Position numbers and translations under genes: made by a program | Assembly (NCBI GenBank): GCA_019509685.1 | Contig: JAEKLU010000220.1 | Span: forward strand, 1-31,223 | Direction: 5' to 3' | Length of the DNA stretch: 31,223 nt | From: Mesorhizobium sp. | Lineage (GTDB): Bacteria > Pseudomonadota > Alphaproteobacteria > Rhizobiales > Rhizobiaceae | In this document: positions 7,192-14,783 of the stretch, piece after piece | Position numbering within the stretch: the stretch's first letter is position 1 | Layout: every line of letters starts with the position of its first letter | The notes under the pieces: model-generated | What the model saw: the letters and a program-made list of their open reading frames with translations, nothing else | What the model was told of the DNA's origin: nothing | Database searches by the model: none

Positions 7192-8370
7192 ATGACCGAT
7201 CTCGATGCTTTGCACCGCGAGATGACCGCATGGCGGCATGATCTCCACGCCCACCCGGAATTCGGCTTCGAGGAGAAGCGCACCTCGGCGTTCGTGGCGG
7301 AAAAACTCCGCGCGTTCGGCCTGGAGGTCGCCGAGGGTATCGGCGGCACCGGCGTCGTCGGCACGCTGACCCGGGGCAGCGGCAACCGCGCGATCGCGCT
7401 GCGCGCCGACATGGACGCGCTGCGCATCGCAGAGCAGGGGAATGCACCCCATCGCTCGCGGACGCCCGGCACCATGCATGCCTGCGGCCATGATGGCCAT
7501 ACCGCGATGCTGCTCGGCGCCGCCAGGCTGCTGGCCGACGAAGGCGGGTTTGACGGCACGGTGCGTTTCATCTTCCAGCCGGCCGAGGAATGGGGCAAGG
7601 GCGCGCTCGCCATGCTCGACGACGGCCTGCTCGAGCGCTTCCCCTTCGAGGAGATTTTTGGCCTGCACAACATGCCGGGCCTGCCTGTCGGCCATTTCGA
7701 GACCCGGAGCGGCCCGGTGATGTCGGCCGAGGACAATTTCGAGATCGTGCTGAAAGGCCTTGGCGGCCACGCGGCACGGCCGCATGCCGGCCGCGAGACG
7801 CTGGTCGCCGCCTGCGCGCTGGTGGTCAACCTGCAGACGATAGTCTCGCGGCGGCTCAGCCCCGCCGACATCGGTGTCGTCTCGGTCACCGAGCTCATCA
7901 CCGACGGTACCCGCAACGCGCTGCCCGGCATGACCCGCATCCTCGGCGATTGCCGCAGTTTCCGGTCAGAGGTGAGCGCCGCGATCGAAGCGGAGATGCG
8001 CCGCATCGCCGAGGGCACGGCGCAAGCCTATAATGTCGATGCCGAGATCACTTACACGCGCGAATTCGTGCCGTTGATCAACGACGCGGCGCTTGTCGAG
8101 GAGGCCTTCGCGGCAGCCCGGACTGTGCTGGCCGACGATGCCGTTGGCATCGCGGCCGACGACGCTGTTCGCGTCGCGGCTGAGCCGATGACGGCGTCGG
8201 AGGATTTCGCCCGCTTCCTCGACCATGTCCCCGGCTGCTTCGTCTTCCTCGGCAACGGCGACACCGCGCCGCTGCACAATCCGGCCTATGACTTCAACGA
8301 CGCAGGCCTGCTGCACGGCGCGCGGTTTCATGCGGCGGTGGTGCGGAGGAGGCTGGCGGTGAGCGTTTAG
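7192..8370 (+). CDS. M20 family aminoacylase / amidohydrolase (hippurate hydrolase-like)
   Basis: This 392-residue protein belongs to the M20D group (HipO, AbgB, IAA-amino acid hydrolase type). Motifs in order: RADMDALRIAE, MHACGHDGHTAMLLGAARLL (Cys and His metal ligands), FQPAEEWGKGALAML (catalytic/metal Glu pair), FGLHNMPGLPVG, the lid motif LGGHAARPHAG, and C-terminal MTASEDFARFL with LHNPAYDFNDAGL. ATG 7192 is preferred because GGGAG lies five bases upstream; ATG 7180 has no ribosome site. It would remove an N-acyl group from an amino acid in the cytoplasm. Together with the lyase just upstream it suggests deacylation followed by elimination of an acylated diaminopropionate-like compound, although generic N-acyl amino acid salvage is also possible. 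Confidence 0.88.
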   Translation: MTDLDALHREMTAWRHDLHAHPEFGFEEKRTSAFVAEKLRAFGLEVAEGIGGTGVVGTLTRGSGNRAIALRADMDALRIAEQGNAPHRSRTPGTMHACGHDGHTAMLLGAARLLADEGGFDGTVRFIFQPAEEWGKGALAMLDDGLLERFPFEEIFGLHNMPGLPVGHFETRSGPVMSAEDNFEIVLKGLGGHAARPHAGRETLVAACALVVNLQTIVSRRLSPADIGVVSVTELITDGTRNALPGMTRILGDCRSFRSEVSAAIEAEMRRIAEGTAQAYNVDAEITYTREFVPLINDAALVEEAFAAARTVLADDAVGIAADDAVRVAAEPMTASEDFARFLDHVPGCFVFLGNGDTAPLHNPAYDFNDAGLLHGARFHAAVVRRRLAVSV

Positions 8371-8373
8371 CCA

Positions 8374-8568
8374 ATCTCCCCCCTTGTGGGCGATATGCCC
8401 GGCAGGGCAGAGGGGGGCGCTGTCCCGCCGGCCTTTCAGGTCTTCGCAGTCAAACGCCCTCGGTTGATGGCTGCCCTCGATTAATGGCTGATCACAAGTT
8501 TCAACCAACGCCGCGATCCATCGCGCCCCCTCTGGCCTGCCGGCCATCTCCCCCACGAGGGGGGAGAT
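8374..8568. repeat. Second inverted pair of the palindromic intergenic repeat
   Basis: The 256-base gap after the aminoacylase gene holds no gene but two inverted copies of the repeat family seen at 192-363. Copy A is 8374-8420 (ATCTCCCCCC, then ATGCCCGGCAGGGCAGAGG). Copy B is 8523-8568, close to its reverse complement. Here the tails face inward; in the first pair the palindromes face inward. The pair could fold as a long hairpin and act as a transcription terminator or mRNA stabiliser for the catabolic operon. Confidence 0.6.
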
Positions 8569-8626
8569 CAGCTGTACCCCGGTAACTCTTTCTTGTCTCG
8601 TTTCGGGCAGAATTGCGCGACGGGGG

Positions 8627-10741
8627 GTGGAAGACAAACAGGGCATGGCGGACGACAAGACACGCAAGGCGGAGTTCTGGGCACTGGCGCTTGACCGCGC
8701 TCATCTGGGCCTCTGGGACTGGAATCTATCGACCGGCGACTGTTACTACTCGCCGACCTGGTCGAAGATGCTGGGCTATGCCGAGGGCGAACTCGCCTAT
8801 ACGCCCGACCTCTGGCTCAACCTCGCCCATCCCGACGACCGCCAGGGCGCGATTGACAGCGGCGACCGGCATATTGCCGGGCTGACCCCGTCCATCGAAA
8901 CCGAGCTGAGGCTGCGCCACAAGGACGGCCACTGGATCTGGGTGCTCGACCGCGGCGGCGTCGTCGAGCGCGACGCCGAAGGCCGGCCGCTCAGGCTGAT
9001 GGGCGTCCAGACCGACATCACCAGGCAGAAGGAAGCCGAAGCCGCGCTCGACGAGGTCAATGTGCGCTTCCGCCTGGCGCTCGCCGCCAGCGGCACCGGC
9101 ATCTGGCACTACGACGTCGGCACCAACAAGAGCTATTGGGACGCCCGCACCCGCGAGATTTTCGGCCATGTTGCCGAAAGCGACGAGGTGTCCGCCGATC
9201 TCTGGCACACTTTTCTGCACCCGGACGAAAAGGAAGCCACCGAGCGCGCCCACCGGATGTCGCTGGGCAGCGACAGCGTCATTGCCGTGCAGTATCGCAT
9301 CATCCGCCGCGACGGCGAGTTCCGTCACATCGAGTCGCTGGTTCGCTTCATCGCCGGCGTCGGCTCGGCCGGACAGTTCCTTGGCACCGTGCGCGACATC
9401 ACCGAGGAGAAGATGCGGGCCGAGGAGCTGGCCTACGCCGCCAACCATGACGCGCTGACCGGGCTGCTCAATCGCGCCGCCTTCGACCGGCTGCTTGCCG
9501 AAAACATCGCCATGGCGGAGCGGCTGCCGCTCGCCGTCTTCTATGTCGACCTCGACTACTTCAAGGCGCTCAACGACTATGCCGGCCATGCCGCCGGCGA
9601 CCTGGCGCTGAAAAGCGTCGCGGCCGGCATCCTCGCCAGCCTGCCGGCGTCCGCGCATGCCGCGCGGCTTGGTGGCGACGAATTCGCGCTTCTGGTGCCG
9701 ACCTGCGACGACGCCTGCGCCGAGCGCCTCGCCCGCGCCGTGCTTGCCGCGGTGCGCGATGCCGATCTCGGCTCCGCGGTCACCTCGCGCCGGCTGGCCG
9801 CCAGCATCGGCATCGCCTTCGTGCGTGACCGCACCATGGCGGTGGCCGACGCGCTCGCCTGCGCCGACGACGCCTGCTACGCCGCCAAGGCCGGCGGCCG
9901 CGACCGTTTCGCGGTGTTCTCGCCGGAGACGGCATCTGGTGCCGGCGGCCTCAACGCCGCGCGGCTCGCCGCCGACCTGGTCGATGCCATGGAGGACGGC
10001 CGGCTGAAACTCTACGGCCAGGAGATCCATCGCCTCGGCCTGCCCTGGGAAGACAGCCGCCATGTCGAGGTGTTGGCAAGGCTTGAGGCGCGCAACGGCA
10101 AGATGATCCCGCCGGGCGACTTCATGCCGGTGGCCGAACGCTTCGGCCTTGCCGCGAGGCTCGATCGCTGGATCATCCGCACGGCGCTCACCCGCCATGG
10201 CGAGGCGATGCGCGCAGGCGCCATCTCGCTCGGCTTCAACCTGTCGGCACAGACACTGTCGGACCCGCAGCTATGGGATTTCGCCGACCAGGCCATCGCC
10301 GACAGCGGCGCGCCGCCGTCGGCAATCGGCTTCGAGATCACCGAGACCGCCGCCGTGACCAATTTCGCCGCCGCGGCCGACTTCGTGCGCAAGGCGCGCG
10401 AGCGTCACTGCCGCGTCAGCCTCGATGATTTCGGCGCCGGCATGAGCTCGTTCGAATATCTCAGGCGCTTCCCCATCGACGCCATCAAGATCGACGGCTC
10501 GTTCATCGAGCATATCGCCGAAAGCCGTTTCGACCGCGAGATCGTCTCCGCGATCGCCGGCATCGCCCGGTCGATGGGCGCGGATGTGGTGGCCGAGAAG
10601 GTCGAGGAAAAGAGCGCGCTGGAGATCCTGCAAGGCATGGGCGTCGCCTACGGCCAGGGCTATCTCCTGCACCGGCCCGAGCCGCTGGAAGCGATCGTGG
10701 CGCGGGCGATGGGCGCCGTCGGGGAGAAGCGGGTCGGCTAA
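8627..10741 (+). CDS. Cyclic-di-GMP turnover protein with PAS-PAS-GGDEF-EAL domains
   Basis: The protein has 704 residues from GTG 8627; ATG 8645 is an alternative, and neither has a clear ribosome site. No membrane segment is visible, so it is probably cytoplasmic. Two PAS/PAC units lie at about residues 20-140 (ending MGVQTDITRQKEAE) and 145-270 (ending GTVRDITEEKMRAEE). The GGDEF domain (about 275-430) has NHDALTGLLNR and an intact LGGDEFALL active site. The EAL domain (about 450-690) has EVLARLE in place of EAL, NLSAQTL, FEITET, SLDDFGAG, IKIDGSFI and a final AEKVEE, so the metal-binding acidic residues are kept although two flanking positions vary. It may make, cleave or do both to c-di-GMP under PAS control. 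It stands alone between operons. Confidence 0.93.
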   Translation: MEDKQGMADDKTRKAEFWALALDRAHLGLWDWNLSTGDCYYSPTWSKMLGYAEGELAYTPDLWLNLAHPDDRQGAIDSGDRHIAGLTPSIETELRLRHKDGHWIWVLDRGGVVERDAEGRPLRLMGVQTDITRQKEAEAALDEVNVRFRLALAASGTGIWHYDVGTNKSYWDARTREIFGHVAESDEVSADLWHTFLHPDEKEATERAHRMSLGSDSVIAVQYRIIRRDGEFRHIESLVRFIAGVGSAGQFLGTVRDITEEKMRAEELAYAANHDALTGLLNRAAFDRLLAENIAMAERLPLAVFYVDLDYFKALNDYAGHAAGDLALKSVAAGILASLPASAHAARLGGDEFALLVPTCDDACAERLARAVLAAVRDADLGSAVTSRRLAASIGIAFVRDRTMAVADALACADDACYAAKAGGRDRFAVFSPETASGAGGLNAARLAADLVDAMEDGRLKLYGQEIHRLGLPWEDSRHVEVLARLEARNGKMIPPGDFMPVAERFGLAARLDRWIIRTALTRHGEAMRAGAISLGFNLSAQTLSDPQLWDFADQAIADSGAPPSAIGFEITETAAVTNFAAAADFVRKARERHCRVSLDDFGAGMSSFEYLRRFPIDAIKIDGSFIEHIAESRFDREIVSAIAGIARSMGADVVAEKVEEKSALEILQGMGVAYGQGYLLHRPEPLEAIVARAMGAVGEKRVG

Positions 10742-10774
10742 TACAGTCGCTCTCCCCAACGGAGGGCTCGGCCA

Positions 10775-11092
10775 TCAATGATGCGCATGGCCCTCATTGC
10801 GCTTGCGCGTTGCCGCCGCTTTCTTTGCCGAAGCGGAGCGTTCCGCCGCCGGGCGATCGGCGGACGCCTTGCCACCTGTCCTGCCGCCCTTATGCGCGGC
10901 CGGATGTCCGGTGTGCTCGCCGCGCCCCGATCCGCCTTCCTTCTTGCCGCCGCCATCGTCCTTGTTGACGGTTGCCCAGGCGCGCCGCTCGGCTTCCTTG
11001 TCGGAAACGCCGCGCTTCTCGTAGCCTTCGGCGATGTGGTCGGCCTTGCGCTCCTGCTTGTCGGTGTATTTCGATTTGTCACCACGTGGCAT
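10775..11092 (-). CDS. Small basic Lys/Gly-rich protein (plasmid-stabilisation / KGG-like annotation)
   Basis: This 105-residue, very hydrophilic protein begins MPRGDKSKYTDKQERKADHIAEGY and has AERRAWATVNK, then a Gly/Lys/His-rich low-complexity tail (KKEGGSGRGEHTGHP, AHKGGRTGGK, ending EGHAHH). Proteins of this kind are commonly annotated as plasmid stabilisation proteins in rhizobia, but no function has been shown as far as I know. The N-terminal block recalls ChaB-like small proteins with a YTDKQxRKA motif. AGGGAGAAGAAAA precedes the ATG as a ribosome site. It lies 29 bases after the stop of the upstream gene, so it probably shares that gene's EcfG-type promoter. Likely a disordered, nucleic-acid-binding or stress-protective protein. 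Confidence 0.8.
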   Translation of the reverse strand: MPRGDKSKYTDKQERKADHIAEGYEKRGVSDKEAERRAWATVNKDDGGGKKEGGSGRGEHTGHPAAHKGGRTGGKASADRPAAERSASAKKAAATRKRNEGHAHH

Positions 11093-11121
11093 TTTTCTTC
11101 TCCCTGGTCATAACGGGCCGA

Positions 11122-11607
11122 TCAGCCCTGCTTGCGCAGCCCCGCCGCCTTCTTGCGGCGCAGCACTTCGTCCGTGCCGACGATGTCCTTGGCGCCGCCG
11201 CTGATGGCGGTGGAGACGACGGCCGGCGGGTCGCTCGCCGGAAAACTGTCTTCCAGGCCGGACTGCAACTGCTCTTCCAGCGTGTCCGGATTCTCCGAAC
11301 GGCCCTCGGCGCGGCGGCCTTCGATTTCTTCGAGATCGTGCTTGGCGTCGGGATGCGCGCGGACATTGCGCAAAGTCGACACCACAAGCTCGATGGCGAA
11401 TTCCTTCATCGCTTCCGCATGTGGCGCGGCGACATCCGTCTGCTCGACCAGATCGATCAGAGACCGTTCGAGCTTGTCCAGTTCCTTGATCCCCTGGCAG
11501 CGCGCCAGCTTCTCGGCCAGCGCATTCATCAAGAGCGGAGCGAAGGTGGAATAGGCATGTAAGCGCGTCTCGTCGACGCGTTCGGGGTGAAGTGTGTGCA
11601 GCGACAT
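11122..11607 (-). CDS. Uncharacterised stress-type protein with C-terminal FPASDPPA motif
   Basis: The protein has 161 residues. ATG 11607 is chosen because GGAGG lies five bases upstream; the longer start at 11649 has no such site. The helical N-terminal part has no motif I recognise. The later segment DTLEEQLQSGLEDSFPASDPPAVVS matches the short motif (acidic helix, then FPASDPxAV) found in many small proteobacterial proteins of unknown role. Upstream lies GGAAC-N16-AGTT (11675-11699), a likely EcfG-type promoter. The KGG-like gene follows 29 bases downstream, so the two form a probable stress operon. Confidence 0.8.
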   Translation of the reverse strand: MSLHTLHPERVDETRLHAYSTFAPLLMNALAEKLARCQGIKELDKLERSLIDLVEQTDVAAPHAEAMKEFAIELVVSTLRNVRAHPDAKHDLEEIEGRRAEGRSENPDTLEEQLQSGLEDSFPASDPPAVVSTAISGGAKDIVGTDEVLRRKKAAGLRKQG

Positions 11608-11674
11608 CGGTGCCTCCGTCGGATCATCTTGCCAAGCCGGTGCGACCAAGCCTCATGCCGGACGCTTCTAAGGC

Positions 11675-11699
11675 AACTGGAGGGCAAGCAAGAGGTTCC
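11675..11699 (-). promoter_or_regulatory. EcfG-type (general stress response) promoter, variant -10
   Basis: On the minus strand, GGAAC (11695-11699) is separated by exactly 16 bases from AGTT (11675-11678). The alphaproteobacterial EcfG consensus is GGAAC-N16/17-CGTT; here the first -10 base differs. It lies about 68 bases upstream of the start at 11607 and points towards that gene. Confidence 0.55.
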
Positions 11700-11860
11700 A
11701 TCGGATGGAGGAGTCTGGGCTCCACCCAACATCCAGAAAGGGGACCAGTCGGACTAAAGTCCGAACTCGGAGAGCATAGGGCCGAGGGCTGCAACCAAAA
11801 CCAGATCCGCGACTTGTTAGGCGGCCGGCGAGAAAGCCCCCTCTATCGTCGGTTGTTTCA

Positions 11861-11903
11861 GGGTGCCCGCCGATTCCCCCAGTGCCATTCTCGGCGGGCA
11901 CCC
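11861..11903. other. Perfect 13-bp inverted repeat (stem-loop) before a small membrane protein gene
   Basis: GGGTGCCCGCCGA (11861-11873) and TCGGCGGGCACCC (11891-11903) are exact reverse complements with a 17-base loop. There is no T-run after it, so it does not look like a simple terminator for the plus strand. It lies inside the approximately 330-base gap 11608-11941. That gap also holds the dyad TCGGACT-AA-AGTCCGA (11749-11764). The hairpin could be an RNA structure in the leader of the gene starting near 11942, or a protein-binding site. Confidence 0.5.
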
Positions 11904-11941
11904 AATCAGCCCCCCGCGATCGACTTCGGAAGCGAGACGTT

Positions 11942-12172
11942 TTGACCTCTATCTCACCAACGCCTGCCCGGCACGATGCCGCGAGCCTTCCCGCCAACGA
12001 CAATCAACCAGACAGCCGCGCCGATTTGTCGTTCCTCGATCTCCTCAACAGCGATGAGGAGGTTGCCGAGATTGCCAGGCGCGCGGAACGTCTTGGCCAC
12101 ATCGTGCTGGTGGTCATGGCGCTTTGCTTCATCGGCGCACCGGCGTTGTACCTGGCCTCGCTCTACCCCTAG
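11942..12172 (+). CDS. Small single-span membrane protein, uncharacterised
   Basis: This gene would encode 76 residues if TTG 11942 is the start (GGAAGCGAGA lies upstream as a weak ribosome site), or 96 residues from ATG 11882, which sits in the loop of a strong hairpin. The sequence has a polar N-terminal part containing LPANDNQPDS, a common motif in rhizobial small proteins, then an acidic helix (LLNSDEEVAEIARRAERLG) and one C-terminal membrane segment (IVLVVMALCFIGAPALYLASL). It ends two bases before the stop of the convergent hydrolase gene. I do not recognise a named family. Confidence 0.5.
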   Translation: MTSISPTPARHDAASLPANDNQPDSRADLSFLDLLNSDEEVAEIARRAERLGHIVLVVMALCFIGAPALYLASLYP

Positions 12173-12173
12173 A

Positions 12174-13067
12174 TTAGTGGCCGGCAAGGAAGTCGCCGAG
12201 GATCTTGGCCGTCTCGGCCGGCAATTCCTCGGGAAAGAAATGCCCGCCGGGCATTGCCTTGCCGCTTACGTCGTCGGCCCAGTTCCGCCACAGGCCGAGC
12301 GGCCCGCCGTCATCCGCATACCATTCGGCCAGCGCGCCGTGATCGCTCCATAGCGAAAGCAGCGGGCAGGCGATGCGGCGGCCGGCTTCGCGGTCGGTAC
12401 GGTCGTGCTCACGGTCGAGCGAGGCGGCGGCGCGATATTCCTCGCAGATCGCATGGATATGGGCCGGGTCGCGCAGCGCCTGGACGTAGGCCTGCCGGAC
12501 CTCGGCCGGGAAAGCGCGCGGCGACGAGCCCCAGCCGCTGAGCGCATTGTCGACGATCGCCCCGGCGGCGGCTGCCAGGATCGCCTCCGGCAGCGGCTCG
12601 GGCTGGGCCAGCAGCGACCACGGCCAGTAGCCGAGCGCCAGCCTGGCATCGGCACGATCCCAGACATCGGCGGTTGGAACGATGTCGAGCACGGCAAGTC
12701 TGTCGACACGATCCGGATGGTCGAGCGCCAGCCGGTAGGCGACGCGTCCGCCGCGGTCATGGCCGGCGAGGTGGAAGCGCTGAAAGCCGAGCCTGTCCAT
12801 CAGCCGCACCAGATCGCCGGCCATGGCGCGCTTGGCGTAGGGCGCATGATCGGCAGCCGAAGGCGGGCAGGAGCTTTGCCCGTAGCCGCGCAGATCGGCG
12901 CAGATGACGGTGAAATCCTTCACCAGCCTCGGCGCCACGTCGCGCCACATCAGATGCGTCTGCGGAAAGCCGTGCAGCAAGAGCAGGCCGGATCCGCTGC
13001 CGCCGCGCCGGATGAAAATCCGCGCCTCGCCGGTGTCGACTTCGGCGCTCTCGAAATCCTCGAACAT
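12174..13067 (-). CDS. Alpha/beta hydrolase, haloacetate dehalogenase / epoxide hydrolase-like
   Basis: This 297-residue alpha/beta-hydrolase has the oxyanion motif LLLLHGFPQTHLMWRDVA (about residues 30-47), LRGYGQSSCPP, the nucleophile elbow AGHDRGGRVAYRLALDHPD (nucleophile Asp, followed by the two arginines used for carboxylate binding in fluoroacetate dehalogenases) and the catalytic-base region MPGGHFFPEELP near the C-terminus. In fluoroacetate dehalogenases a His-Trp pair helps bind the halide. Here the corresponding segment reads YWPWSLLAQPEPLPE, so the Trp is kept but the His appears replaced by Pro. Substrate is therefore uncertain: another halo-acid, an epoxide or an ester are possible. 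There is no clear ribosome site at ATG 13067. It may be co-transcribed with the small gene 60 bases upstream. Confidence 0.85.
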   Translation of the reverse strand: MFEDFESAEVDTGEARIFIRRGGSGSGLLLLHGFPQTHLMWRDVAPRLVKDFTVICADLRGYGQSSCPPSAADHAPYAKRAMAGDLVRLMDRLGFQRFHLAGHDRGGRVAYRLALDHPDRVDRLAVLDIVPTADVWDRADARLALGYWPWSLLAQPEPLPEAILAAAAGAIVDNALSGWGSSPRAFPAEVRQAYVQALRDPAHIHAICEEYRAAASLDREHDRTDREAGRRIACPLLSLWSDHGALAEWYADDGGPLGLWRNWADDVSGKAMPGGHFFPEELPAETAKILGDFLAGH

Positions 13068-13127
13068 CGAGACGAAACGGCTGGCGCCAGCGATGGTTGC
13101 TTGATCGTGGCGGCCGCCTTGCGCGAT

Positions 13128-13358
13128 TCAACTCCAGGCCGAATCCAGGGTCAGCGATGCCTCGAAGATCTCCCGCTTCTCGTCGCGCACCTTCACGGTG
13201 ATCGTCAGGTTTTTGCCGACAGGCATCTCGTCGCGGGCAACGTCGTGCAGGATGCGTAACGCCTCCATGCCGGCGCGCTCGCGGTCGGCGAACAACTGCC
13301 CTTCGCTGTCGTGCTGGCTGTGTTCGGTGTTGTACAAGTCGAAATAGAAGCGCTGCAT
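13128..13358 (-). CDS. Small DUF6894-like protein
   Basis: This 76-residue protein begins MQRFYFDLYNTEHSQHDSEG, the usual opening of a rhizobial family (MxRFYFDL...D.EG, then acidic residues and a helix ADRERAGMEALRILHDVARDE, then strands ITVKVRDEKREIFEASLTL) that I know as DUF6894. ATG 13358 has AGGGGT a few bases upstream; the longer start at 13385 is less likely. Members are small soluble proteins of unknown function that accompany stress genes. It lies between the hydrolase (same strand, 60 bases downstream) and a divergent Crp/Fnr regulator. Confidence 0.75.
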   Translation of the reverse strand: MQRFYFDLYNTEHSQHDSEGQLFADRERAGMEALRILHDVARDEMPVGKNLTITVKVRDEKREIFEASLTLDSAWS

Positions 13359-13528
13359 CGGTACCCCTGGCGATTTCGAATTCAATTCCTGTCGCGGCCT
13401 ATCGTTCCAAGCAGCTGATCAAGAAAAGAAATTCGCCGACCGGGCGTTCAGATCAAAAGTGTTTTGCCTGCAACCAGTCCCAAGCTGACAACGTTAGGCA
13501 TGGGGGACGCGGCGACAGGAAGAACCGG

Positions 13529-14248
13529 ATGCTCGAACCCCTCTATCTCAACCTTGGCCAGCACGATGCTCTCTCCGAGGCCGAGAAGGCACTGTTGGCC
13601 GGCGCCATGTCTGTTGAAAAATACTTCGGCACCGGCGAGGATATCGTGGCGGAGTTCTCCAGGCCGGGCGTCAGCACGCTGATCATCGACGGGCTCGCTG
13701 CCCGCTACAAGGTGCTGGAGGATGGCGGGCGTCAGTTCACCTCGCTGCAGGTCGCCGGCGATTTCGTCGACCTGCACGCCTTCCTGCTGAAGACGATGGA
13801 TCACGGCATCGTCGCGCTCTCACCCTGCCACGTCGTGGTGGCGGACCACGGCAAGCTGAAGGCCATCACCGAGCAGGCGCCGCATCTGACCAGGCTGCTG
13901 TGGCTGGATACGCTGGTCGACGGCGCCATCCATCGCGAATGGATCGTAGCCATGGGCCGCCGGTCCAAGACCTCGCATCTGGCGCATCTGATCTGCGAGC
14001 TGTTCGTGAGGCTGCAGGTGGTGAAGAAGACAAGCGACATGAGCTTCCATCTGCCGCTGTCGCAGGCCGAGCTTGCCGATGTGCTTGGACTCTCGGTCGT
14101 CCATATGAACCGGGTGATCGGCACTTTGCGCCGCATGGACGTGATCAGCTGGGCGAGCCACAGGATCACCATTCTCGACTGGCAGCGCCTGGTTCAGATT
14201 GCCGAGTTCGACCCGACCTATCTCAGCATGAACCGGGAGCCGCGCTGA
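13529..14248 (+). CDS. Crp/Fnr family transcriptional regulator
   Basis: This 239-residue protein has a cyclic-nucleotide-binding-like beta-barrel at about residues 15-130 (SVEKYFGTGEDIVAEFSRPG, then GGRQFTSLQVAGDFVDLHAF), a dimerisation helix, and a Crp-type winged HTH at about 165-225 (FHLPLSQAELADVLGLSVVHMNRVIGTLRRMDVI). No N-terminal cysteine cluster is present, so it is not an Fe-S Fnr sensor. The phosphate-binding RxS motif of true cAMP receptors is also not evident, so the ligand is unknown. AGGAAGAACCGG precedes the start at ATG 13529. Such regulators are numerous in rhizobia. Its divergent small neighbour or the stress genes nearby may be targets. Confidence 0.9.
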   Translation: MLEPLYLNLGQHDALSEAEKALLAGAMSVEKYFGTGEDIVAEFSRPGVSTLIIDGLAARYKVLEDGGRQFTSLQVAGDFVDLHAFLLKTMDHGIVALSPCHVVVADHGKLKAITEQAPHLTRLLWLDTLVDGAIHREWIVAMGRRSKTSHLAHLICELFVRLQVVKKTSDMSFHLPLSQAELADVLGLSVVHMNRVIGTLRRMDVISWASHRITILDWQRLVQIAEFDPTYLSMNREPR

Positions 14249-14288
14249 AGCGGTTCGACCAGCGCGTCGCCGGCCTTCCGTCTGGTGG

Positions 14289-14591
14289 CTAGCTGCCCGG
14301 CGAGCCTTCGCCATTACGCCACAGCCGGTCGAGCATGGTGAGCGCCGCGCTCGGGCTCGCCGGTTTCAGCAGGCCCTGCTGCGCTGCGACCTTCTTGAAG
14401 GCGGCAAAGGCGATCGCCGGCCGGCAAAGCCCCGCCATCGCGTCGTCCACCAGGCGCGCCGCTTCGCGATAAGCCGGCGCTTCCTTGTTCTTCCAGGTGC
14501 CGGCAAGCGCCTTCTTCGCGTCGGCGATGGTGGCGACCACCATCGTGCCGCCGCTGACGAAGCGAATGGTGAGGGGCAAAAACCGGCTCAT
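14289..14591 (-). CDS. DUF982 family protein
   Basis: This 100-residue protein has the layout of the rhizobial DUF982 family: a strand FLPLTIRFVSGGTMVVATIADAKKAL, a Trp in the AGTWKNKEAPAYREAARLVDDAMAG segment, then PAIAFAAFKKVAAQQGLL. Function is unknown. The start at ATG 14591 has GAGAGG just upstream, and the longer reading to 14642 is not needed to complete the family. It is convergent with the Crp/Fnr gene. Confidence 0.8.
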   Translation of the reverse strand: MSRFLPLTIRFVSGGTMVVATIADAKKALAGTWKNKEAPAYREAARLVDDAMAGLCRPAIAFAAFKKVAAQQGLLKPASPSAALTMLDRLWRNGEGSPGS

Positions 14592-14783
14592 GCCTCTCTC
14601 ACCATCCAAGCCATTGTTGCGTGCGCCAAGCGAGGCCGACAAAGGGCGCGACTGTCACCATGGCGGTTGCGAGAACGAGAAGCGGGCTGTTCATGCGGAA
14701 TGATTTCATGGTGCACCCTAAAGATTGGAGTGGCGGTAAACGACGATGTCGCCATTCAGTTGCATGCGGCTGGCTGGCCAGCG

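Noticed and set aside
5932..7785. 617-codon minus-strand open frame antisense to the second lyase and aminoacylase
   Set aside because: A GC-bias shadow. It spans two genes with clear catalytic motifs on the plus strand and has no recognisable domain.
8726..10198. 490-codon minus-strand open frame antisense to the GGDEF-EAL gene
   Set aside because: Shadow of a strongly supported gene; composition is typical of antisense frames in GC-rich DNA.
13385..13408. Minus-strand GGAAC before the DUF6894-like gene
   Set aside because: No GTT at 16 or 17 bases; only AATT, so no promoter call.
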